DNA of 64,000 nucleotides, taken from the NCBI GenBank assembly GCA_020466095.1, contig CM035806.1, positions 54,132,916 to 54,196,915 on the forward strand, read 5' to 3'. This stretch comes from Chlorops oryzae (lineage: Eukaryota > Arthropoda > Insecta > Diptera > Chloropidae). The stretch's first letter is position 1, and the number at the start of each line of letters is the position of its first letter. Under the pieces are notes generated by a model that was not told the origin of the DNA, ran no database searches, and worked only from the letters and a program-made list of their open reading frames with translations. Positions 55,449 through 64,000 of the stretch are shown piece after piece. The position numbers were made by a program, and so were the translations under genes.

Positions 55449-58400
55449 AATCAGTTGAATCATTAATGGAACATGATAGTCGTTAAAACATTTTGACTAA
55501 AAACCAATTATTTGCATAAACTTAAGCAATACACGACCCGATGTGGAAAGTCTTCAGATAACATTCCAATTTTCTATTCAGTTCAAATGCTTGATGAGAG
55601 GGAAATCAAAAATATTTGAATTTACCCTTAAAAGAATGTATGTGGGCCAAAATTTGCTTATGCCAATTTGTCTTATGTCAATAATCGTCTAAAACAAATC
55701 AAATAATAAGACTTCGTTGTTACCTGAGAAAATTTTGGGTAACGCATGTTCAATGCTTTGAACCTCCAAACAATATAAATCCCATTTTTAAACTTACATG
55801 AATATTACTTAACACTTGTCATCTAAAATTCAAAAAAACAAATAAAAAAACAAAGGTACCGTTGGATTGTAAATAATTTAATTGTTAATATGTTGTTTAA
55901 TTCGTTAAGCACTGGAGAGTTCGTATAAACATTTTTGCGTTAGAAACTACAGCTGAGGTAATTTTTTCTTAATTAAAAAGATATTGACGGACAAATAAGC
56001 ATTAAAAAGAATTTTGCCAGTAAGGCCATTTGCTATGTTCTTAAAGCTTATCGTAAAATCTTCAAAAAAATGAATGTTGTTGTTTGAGGAAAATTTTGGT
56101 ACCATTCACTTTGAACCTCCAAAACTAATAGAGTCCCATTTTCAAACTTACTATATATCTTAACACTATTAAAATTAAAAAAATTTTTAATAAAAAATCA
56201 AAAAGGTCGTTGTATTTTTGCTTTAATAAAGTACTGTACAATGGTTAGTTGTTTAGATCGAAGGTTTTCGAAAAAAATTTATTGCGTAGATACTAAACAG
56301 CTGATCGGTGAAATTTTTTTTAGATTCATAAAATTTAGAGATAGAATCTATTTAATGTACTAAATTATTGCAAAAAAAGTTCCAAATCACTTCGTCAATT
56401 TTTTTCCATCGTAAATTTCAAATAATAAATTTTTTTGACAAGTTGTGTGACATAACTTTTTCATTTCCCACAATTTGCGAGCATGCAATAGTCACAATTG
56501 AGTGCAATTTTATTAAAAATAAATGAAAAAAATTTGTTATGCAGAAGAGCTGCAAATTGTGATATGTATTTTTTAAAGCTTCGTAGAAAGTAGGAAAAAA
56601 ATTTGTTGTTGTTTTTGTAATTTTATTTTCAAAAAATAACCTTCTCCCAACTTGGATGCAAAATTATATTTAGTTGCATCAAACACTTTCCACGCAACAA
56701 CAGTTTTAAAATATAGGAATCTACATTTTTAATAGAAAAGTGAAAAGTTTTATTGCCAAAAAAGTACTGTTACAACTAATTTTTAAATCTTTTCAAAATT
56801 TATTTGGTATAAATACATACTATATAAAAATTAAAACATTTATTATCAAATACAACTACATTTGAAAATGGTACTTCACTGAGCTACCATTAATTGTCGC
56901 ACTGTGCTCCACGATTGTGGATTGGATTAATTCTAAGATTTACACAAACCAGATTGCGCAGATCTCGAAAAAATAATATGTATTCAGCAACATGCAACAC
57001 AGATGTGCAATTCATTTGATTGTATATTCGTAAGAATTTGACAAGCAAATTTGCACATGATTTGGCAGATTCTGAAAAACTAATGAATCGTTCTGCACAT
57101 AACGTCACAATGCAATTCATTTCAAGTTTTTTTTCGAAAATTTTTTGACGAGCACAAATTTTCGGAAAATATTTGTTTGGTTTCAAGATTTATAGAAAAT
57201 TTCTATAAATCTTGGTAGGCTGTGTTATTGTGCCCTGTGACGTCACGTTAACAGCTGATTTTTGTAAAGAACATAACGTTCTAGTCTCACGACCTCAATT
57301 GTCGATTATCTTTGCTCAACGGCATAAAGTTATCCTAAAATTATGCAAATAATTTCTCCAAATTATAAAGATAATTTTTCTTAAGAATTGAAATGCTCAA
57401 TTCAAGTATTTGCGGATGCCCTGTTTGTAGCAAAATCAAATTGCATTACGGGCTGGCTCTTTAATCAAAATTTTTTGTAAAGTATAAAAGGGAAAGTAAA
57501 CTACTTGATCAATTGAGTTGAAAATCTTGAGAGTTGTTTTTTGTACTTTAAAAATGAGAGCTTAATTTTTTTCACATTTCGTACCATATCCTCCACATTT
57601 TAAATACGAAATCGAAAAATTTGGCTTCGGGACTTAGTATAAAGAAACACCTTTCAAACTATGCAAAAAGAATATTTAAAAAAAGTTTTTCATGCCATAA
57701 CAGGTCAAAAAAGCTCCAAAAATCGAAGCAAAATTTAAAAAAAAAACTTCTCATTTTTTACAATTGGGAAGCTCGTACCGTAAAAACTACAAGCTCTATC
57801 TTCATGAAAAAGGTGCCATTTGATAGACCGTGATATTAGCTTTGATACGATATCAACCATGATTAGTTAACAAAGCAGTAATATATATATATTTTTCCGT
57901 AAAAGCGAAACAACTGAAGACCTCACACAAAATTGATGGTAGCTCCAAAACTACACCTAGGAAAAAATTAAAAAAAATATTTTTGATATTACCAATACCA
58001 CCCTTATCCGTAATAATGAACGAAATCGCGGCACCAAAACCACTGTTGGCCTGTGTTATTTATTTATTTAAGCAATAATAAAGTATTGCATAAATTTAAC
58101 GGGAGCACTAGCTACAGGGCTTTCGGCTACTTTTACGTCCCAAAAGTTGTTCTCCATTAGTACTGGGTTAAAGGTTCCAACAAATGTTCCGAAATTGTAA
58201 AATGAGAATAGAAAGGGGTGCGCTGAAAAGTAACGTTTGGGACAATCTGTGCTACTCCTACTTTTCCAAACTATTCAAACAGGGAAGTCTCTGGACGAAG
58301 AAGAAGCTATCATCTAAAAAATAACGTTCAATTGTTCTAATGAGCATTTATTGATTATCGTTAGAATGGCGTTCCTAACACTTTTTTTCTTAAACAATTT

Positions 58401-58541
58401 TTGGGTTTTTCTTTTTAACACATAAGCCTGCCGCTAACTAAGAGTGTTCCATTCCATTTGAACTCTGTCAATTGAGTTTTGTAAAATTTCACTAACAACG
58501 AAGAATCTCATCCTCCTTTAAATCGGGCTCTATTTCCATAT
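55449..58541. other. Intergenic, ancient duplicated block, no gene recognised
   Basis: Two diverged direct copies of about 340 bp (roughly 55640-55985 and 55990-56340) share AAAATTTTGGGTAAC/AAAATTTTGGTACC, TTTGAACCTCCAAA and AATCCCATTTTTAAACTTAC. The rest is AT-rich; frames at 56890-57186 and 57621-57833 show no family features. The extreme right holds the 3' untranslated region of the phosphate carrier. Confidence 0.5.
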
Positions 58542-59874
58542 CTACTTGGCATCGCCGGTAACGCCAAGCTTCTTTTTCAATGACTCTGGCATTTCTGGTG
58601 GTGGTGGACGTGGCATGCGAAGGTAGACCTTGACAGCATCATAAATGAACCATTGCGCCGCTGTTAATGTACCGATCATAACAATCCTAGGCACTAAGCC
58701 GCCCCAAAGTCCTGCAAATAATATAAAAGTATAATTAAATATTTGATTTCCACTGATCGCACGATATTCCAACACGAACCCTTCCAGCCTAGTTTCTTCG
58801 CAACATCAAAGGCCGAAGCACCTTTCGCTTGATTCAATTTGGAAACAACAGTATCGGCTGGATGCGAGACAATAGCACAGAAGACACCGGCAATATAACC
58901 GGCAGCGAATGTAACAACTAACTGTTCACCCTTGGTGCAATCCTGGCGAGGCTTCGGTACAACGTATCTGAAAAGTAAAAAAAAAAAAAAAAAAAAAAAA
59001 GAAGAATATTCAATGAAAAAATGAATGAATGAAGAAGAGTGGAGAAGTGAAGCTTTGTACTTGTAGAGCAATTCCAGTGTGCGTTCGAAGCAGGCGAACT
59101 TCATCATGGTATATGGAATCTGTCGCATCCACAATGGCACGAGACCTTTGTAGAAAGCATTCATGCCCTCTTGTGCAACCATCTTTGGCAGTGCTTCACG
59201 TAGTGTATTGGCAAAACCAGGTGTCGTTTGGATTTTAACCTTGGCGGCCTCCATTGGCGATAGTGCGATATCAGCAAAGAATTCAGCCGAAGCCGAAGCA
59301 GCCAAATATAAGCCTGTTCTATACAGATAGGAATTCTCTTCGCCGATCGCATCCGAATAGATGACTTTGAAGACTTCATAGAGACCGAACTTGCAGAGAC
59401 CTTGCGCTGAATAACCAATAAACGTTGGTGCCCAGCCTTTGGATAGACCTTTAACACCATCCTCAGCCAATGTTACTTTAAAGCCATTGAATACGCTTTT
59501 GTATTTAGCTGGATCGACTTGCAGACGACACTTCACCAAGTCCAATGGTACAACCATGGTGTGCGTTGTGCCGCAGGAAATGATGCCACCAAGACCACAC
59601 AAGGCGAAATATTTTCCCGAACCGAATTCGCAGGAGTCTGTTATAAGAAATTCAAATACTTATTATCAATGAAACCAAAGTGGTGGTTAGCTACGTCGTA
59701 AGGGTGCCGTAACCTACCGCCAACGGGTGTTGCGGCAGCCGCGATATTATGGTTCGGCGTCAAGCGCTTCTCTTCATCGCTCAATGGCGGCGCCGCTGCC
59801 TGGCAATTCGCTGAGCTGAATGGTGTTTTGAATGGTGAGTTTTGTGCAGCTTCAATGAGCGAAGAAAAGAACAT
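58542..59874 (-). CDS. Mpcp: Mitochondrial phosphate carrier (SLC25A3 type)
   Basis: Inner-membrane transporter that imports inorganic phosphate with protons for ATP synthesis. Four minus-strand exons, 59874-59718, 59637-59061, 58967-58780 and 58711-58542, join in frame for 363 residues. The first ~52 residues are a presequence-like, Ala-rich lead; the carrier starts at CEFGSGKYFALCGLGG. The three mitochondrial-carrier signatures are visible: VPLDLVKCRLQ, SPMEAAKVKIQ and HPADTVVSKLNQ. GWAPTFIGYSAQGLCKFG and LWMRQIPYTMMKFACFERT are specific to phosphate carriers. The C-terminal tail is Pro/Lys-rich. Introns are GT-AG with matching phases; the intron between exons 2 and 3 contains a 22-base A run. 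Drosophila has two such genes; which orthologue this is was not resolved. Confidence 0.95.
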
Positions 59875-60217
59875 CTTGGATGTTTGATTTTTATGTAACT
59901 GTCACTGGTGCAACGGAACTGAAAAATAGCAAAATAATCTTTCTTTTCACTTAAATTATATAGTTAAAAAAAAAAAAAATAAAAAATAAAAAATAAAAAA
60001 AATATTATATAATTCCTTTTAGAAGTTCTCTAAAGGAAAAAAATAAATAAATAAAAATTCGCGAACCGACCTCAAATCTAAAATTGAAAGGCAATGCTCA
60101 ACTCTTGACTCGAACTAATCGAAGAGCTTTTCGGTGGTATGTCCTTTAATTCAAATAGGGATGCATCATAAACATGTTCACAACTGAAAGTGGTCGAAAG
60201 CTTTCTCAGTTTTGTAC
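59875..60217. other. 5' flank of the phosphate carrier gene
   Basis: Contains a run of A and several AATAAA-like repeats at 59968-60055 but no defined promoter motif that I can support. Confidence 0.4.
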
Positions 60218-60474
60218 ATATCGCACACCCTCTTCTAAGGTGACACAACTCAAAATTTCTCATTTTTCAGGAAACACGAAAAACAAAATACGTCGCTGTG
60301 TCAATCAAAGCAAGAAGAAAGTCATTGACGGGATATTTCGGCTTTTTATAATAACCAAAACGGAATAGAATTTGCCGTGCAGGTAGAGAGGTGAACTATG
60401 ATCAAGTTCCTTATGTTAACTCAAAATTGACGATTTTTGAGTTGTGTCACCTTAGAAGAGGGTGTGCGATATAT
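60218..60474. mobile_element. ATATATCGCACCTCCTC MITE, copy 2 (inverted)
   Basis: Ends ATATCGCACACCCTCTTCTA and AGAAGAGGGTGTGCGATAT. The internal TGTCAATCAAAGCAAGA is the reverse complement of TCTTGCTTTGATTGACA in copy 1. Confidence 0.8.
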
Positions 60475-61922
60475 GATAAAGAAAAGGACCCTATAGGCAA
60501 TTGTGCTCCTTCAATCGAAGTTGAGAATAGATGAAGGAACATTTATCGAAGCTGTTTAAACTTCATAATAAAGAATTCGTAGCAGCCTTTAATTAAGGTT
60601 ATGTTCGTGTCCGCTGCCACAAATGATGTAACTTTTTTTTTTTTTAGAGTTTTCTTTCCAATCAAGGTCAATGCCGAACTTCGCCAGCACGGTGGACAAA
60701 TAATATTTACTTTTTATTTGTTTCAATCGCATATTAATTTTTGATCTTTGAAGCGAACTCACAATGTATGTATGTAATTTGTCAACTATTACAGCAATAG
60801 TTGTCATTGAAAATATATCTATCTCTTACGTAACGTTATGAATTCTGACGCGGAATCTTTAATTTTTTTTAATTTTCGAATTTCATTTAAATGATCGAAC
60901 GTAAAAGTTGAATCTCTGCAGTGGTGGAACTTCTTTTCTTATATTTTTTTCATTTTTTTTTTTTTTACTCCGAAACTTACACTTTTGCAACAGCCACAAG
61001 ATATTAAGAGGTAAAAAGGCGCCTTGTGGATTCTTCCTTCCAAACCGACGACCCAATGCAACGTTATAACCGAACGTAATACGTCGAAGACACAAACTAA
61101 AAATCCAAATCACTGATTCTGAAAATTTCTTTGTAATCGTCATATCATTCGAATGCTCTCAGCATTTTTCTCATTTTCCACAGTCTCAACAAAAAAAAAA
61201 AAATAAAAATAAATTAAGAAAAAAGATACAAAAAATGAGCGTTCAAAAAAGAAAACGAAACAGTCGAAGGAAAATGGAAAATGTGGTCCACAAGCTTAAA
61301 CGTTATGTAGTGATAGAATGATGTATGTATGTATATCTTTAGCATGTAGTCGATTAAATTAATTTGGTGCCCTGCAACGGGTGTTCACGTTCTGCTATAG
61401 TTCAGACATCAAATTATCCTTCGAACATGCCACTGTTTTGGGACCACCCATTAATTACGTAAGGTGGTGGTGGGTGGGGGGATCGAAAAATCTTATGTTC
61501 GCTTACATCGGAGCCTGATTTATGCTTAAATATGCTCACCTCACAAAATTCAAATGTCTAAAATCGACTATATAGACGAACACTGTTGCTCTCCCATGTG
61601 GACATTTCCATTGAAGAGAAAAACGAAAAATTGTCGCGTTCGGTGATAGGAGTTTCACTGCAATGAAAAATTTTATAATTCCCATTGATAATAACTCGGG
61701 ACAAACTGTCGGTATCGCCTCCGAGCTCATTCTCTTGATGGAAATGTCCGGAAGGTCTTTGATTTTTGCTTTAAAACACTCATCAAAAATATTCCTTTTT
61801 ACGGGCATCCTTCATATTTATTGCAACTTAAAATTCAACGCAAGAAAATGTTAATAAAAATTATTATTTCAAAATATTTTTCGGGCATAAGTCAAAGATT
61901 TTGAGAACATTTTTCAGATGCA
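60475..61922. other. Intergenic, no gene recognised
   Basis: Minus-strand frames at 60589-60807 (INMRLKQIKSKYYLSTVLAK) and 61536-61808 (MPVKRNIFDECFKAKIKDLP) look somewhat protein-like but have no family or splice support. A GGTGGTGGTGGGTGGGGGG tract lies at 61461-61480. Confidence 0.35.
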
Positions 61923-61926
61923 TTAA

Positions 61927-62658
61927 GGGGGGAGTACACTTTGATTTTTCAAAAAAATGTATTTTTTTTTTTTTTGGCTTAAAATGTTCCTTGGGATGTA
62001 TACTTTAATTTAGAAAAGACTCCAAGTCCGCCAGAATATTCCTTACCGCTTTACGAAGCGATTTCCTAAAACATGTACCGGCGCGCTGAGAGAGCAATTT
62101 TATCTTTAAACGCGTTTATCTCGAAACGGGGCTTTTCAAACTGGCGTGGGAAATAACTCTAACCAGTTATTATTAAATTTGGATATCGCCTAGGTTTTCT
62201 TGTTTAGAATTAAATTCTGCTTAGAAATACGTATCCACATTTTCGATTTGTCAAAAATGGATTTTTAATCCACGATTTTGTAAGCATTTTTAGGGTTAAA
62301 AAATGGACTTTTTTTCCTAAGGCCACAACTTTTGAAAACAATTAATTAAAAAAAAATCGGAATACGTATTTCTAACCCGAATTTCATTACTTATCAGGAT
62401 TTTGTTCGATTTATGTTCCAGGATCACATGGGAAGGAGTATTTTCTCACGCCGTTTTCCGACTTCCGCGCGAGGACGCCCGCGCGACCTGGTGCACCGGC
62501 CACGGGGGGACGCCAATCGAGTTCAAAAAAATACAAATTGTAGTTCGAAGGATGAGTAATAAATGGGTTATAACATATTTGCCCTCCCTGAGTGTTTTAT
62601 TGCTTAAAAAATTAACGAAAATGCCTTACTTTTTGGACGTTCAAAGTGTACTCCCCCC
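61927..62658. mobile_element. TTAA-flanked element with GGGGGGAGTACACTTTGA ends
   Basis: 732 bp between TTAA at 61923-61926 and 62659-62662. Ends GGGGGGAGTACACTTTGA and TCAAAGTGTACTCCCCCC are perfect inverted repeats. TTAA duplication points to piggyBac or Kolobok-type mobilisation. A GC-rich block at 62455-62515 contrasts with the AT-rich surroundings. Confidence 0.75.
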
Positions 62659-62662
62659 TTAA

Positions 62663-63109
62663 TTTGAATACATTAACGGCAATTTTTAATCGTTTCAAGC
62701 ACAATTTTTGCCATTTTTAGGGCATACTTTCGAGCCCTAGTAATAAGATATCATCGTATAAACGATGTAAAAATATTTAAAAAAATGCCTTGACTGGATT
62801 ACTTGTTCTTTCAACCTTGGTGAAAATTATATTCTCTTGTTTTTTAAGGCATTCTTGGAACGTTTTTGCCTAATTTTACGATCGCCATTTTTTGCAAAAC
62901 TCATTTCCTTTCATTGAAAACAGCTGACAACGATTCACGAGACCAGAGCTCTCTTGTCGCAGCATTAACCTTAAAGTTTCGATCTTTCTCTCGCATCTAA
63001 AATTAGATTCATTAACAATTTGTCGAAAAAAAGTAGCGTGGTTCGATGAAGTTTCCGCTTTTTATGCTATTTCAATTGGATTTCCTCTTTATTCTTTGCT
63101 TCACTTATA

Positions 63110-63147
<38 letters not shown>

Positions 63148-63465
63148 GTAGGTCTCTATGATCGGTTTCGGATTTGTTGAGTCGGTCCAATCGTTTGCTA
63201 CAAATACGTCAATTGTGATCCTCGGGTAAAAACTGAAATACTAATAGAGAGCCCCATTATTAAATGAGATACATATTTGAATTTCAGAAAATACGTTCTC
63301 AGATCTCTTAAATAAGGAATATTCACCCCGATTCTGAATAATATTTCACGCGAACTTTTGCGCCAGTTTCAATAAAAATTTCTATTAAAACTGGCAGAAA
63401 AGTTCACGTGCAATATTATTCAGAATAGGGATGATTTAATTAAAAATATTTAACAACAAATCAGC
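62663..63465. other. Intergenic with AT repeat and a hairpin
   Basis: (AT)n at 63107-63131 followed by a T run. 63331-63428 folds back on itself: ATTCTGAATAATATTTCACG pairs with GTGCAATATTATTCAGAAT. Confidence 0.5.
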
Positions 63466-63859
63466 AGCCCAATTTGAAATGTTCCCGGGGAATTTTTCAC
63501 TACGGATTCGAGAAAAAATTCTCCCATTCTAGGCACACTGGGAAGGGAATATAAAGGGAGTAAGAATTTCGAAAATTTTTAAAGAAAAGTCGCCACCATA
63601 TAGAACTGTAGCTGTAACTTCGGCCAAAAGCTATTACGTGGTTCACCACACTATAGTGTGAGCTATGGCGTGGTTCACCACAGTTGAACTTTTTCACCAA
63701 AACATGGTGGCTCGCGCCAAAATTTTACCGAAGGTGCAGCTATAGTTCTATATGGTCGCCACGTTTTTACTTTAATTGACGCTTGGAATACTTTTTTTTT
63801 TCGCGAAGAAAAATTGCTAGATGAAAAATTCCTGGGGAATATCAATTTCGAATAGGGCT
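63466..63859. mobile_element. AGCCC-ended MITE, copy 3, with a nested palindrome
   Basis: Ends AGCCCAATTTGAAATGTTCC and ATATCAATTTCGAATAGGGCT trimmed here to TTTCGAATAGGGCT; the CCCGGGGAATTTTT block matches the other copies. The interior 63589-63762 is a separate inverted-repeat insert: CCATATAGAACTGTAGCTG pairs with CAGCTATAGTTCTATATGG. Confidence 0.7.
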
Positions 63860-64000
63860 GTATTATATGATGAGGAAAGATAGTAAAAAATATTATTGCC
63901 AAAGAAGTTTCAGTTGAAAAGATAAATTAAAACAGTTATTTTTTCTCGCTTTTTGTTACGTTGCATTATCATTGAAAGCAATTTATTTCTTTACGATTAG

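Overview
This window looks like nuclear DNA from a higher fly (Diptera), most likely a tephritid-type fruit fly. It is AT-rich, its introns are short to medium with fly-style CTAAT branch sites, and the proteins read as close dipteran orthologues. The intergenic DNA is packed with short inverted-repeat transposons (MITEs), foldback elements and INE-1/DINE-like repeats. No bacterial, viral or CRISPR content was seen. The assignment to a fly is secure from protein resemblance; the family is an inference.

Nine protein-coding genes can be read with confidence. In order they are: a cathepsin L (Cp1-like, + strand, first exon not visible) at 2.3-3.4 kb; GPI mannosyltransferase 2/PIG-V (- strand) at 7.0-8.4 kb; tRNA pseudouridine synthase PUS3 (+, eight exons) at 16.1-18.3 kb; succinate dehydrogenase flavoprotein SdhA (-, six exons) at 22.2-27.6 kb; PACRG (+, five exons) at 30.2-31.5 kb; deneddylase Den1/SENP8 (+, one exon) at 46.0-46.7 kb; a FAAH2-type amidase (-, three exons) at 49.7-51.5 kb; cytochrome b5 reductase 4 (+, four exons) at 53.7-55.4 kb; and the mitochondrial phosphate carrier (-, four exons) at 58.5-59.9 kb. 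A tenth, unrecognised multi-exon gene lies convergent with PACRG at 31.7-33.4 kb. All exon joins were made by hand from splice sites and checked for reading-frame continuity. SdhA and the phosphate carrier are both nuclear genes for mitochondrial energy metabolism, but nothing suggests the genes form one functional unit.

The rest is repeat-rich. The most striking object is a 1.2 kb Transib-type element at 986-2181. It has a 5-bp CGGCG target duplication, and its two ends look like V(D)J recombination signals: heptamer CACAGTG at both ends, a 12-bp spacer at one end and a 23-bp spacer at the other, each followed by an A-rich nonamer. Other well-bounded elements include a hAT/P-type element with an 8-bp duplication and a perfect 23-bp inverted repeat (10208-11916), a PIF/Harbinger element with TTA duplication and a MADF-like reading frame (14570-15935), triple-nested insertions at 4689-6083, two copies of one repeat carrying different palindromes at the identical site (20.06-20.98 kb and 41.76-42.20 kb), and at least five MITE families present in two to five copies each. 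A 31-bp minisatellite sits directly upstream of the amidase gene and is itself split by a nested transposon.
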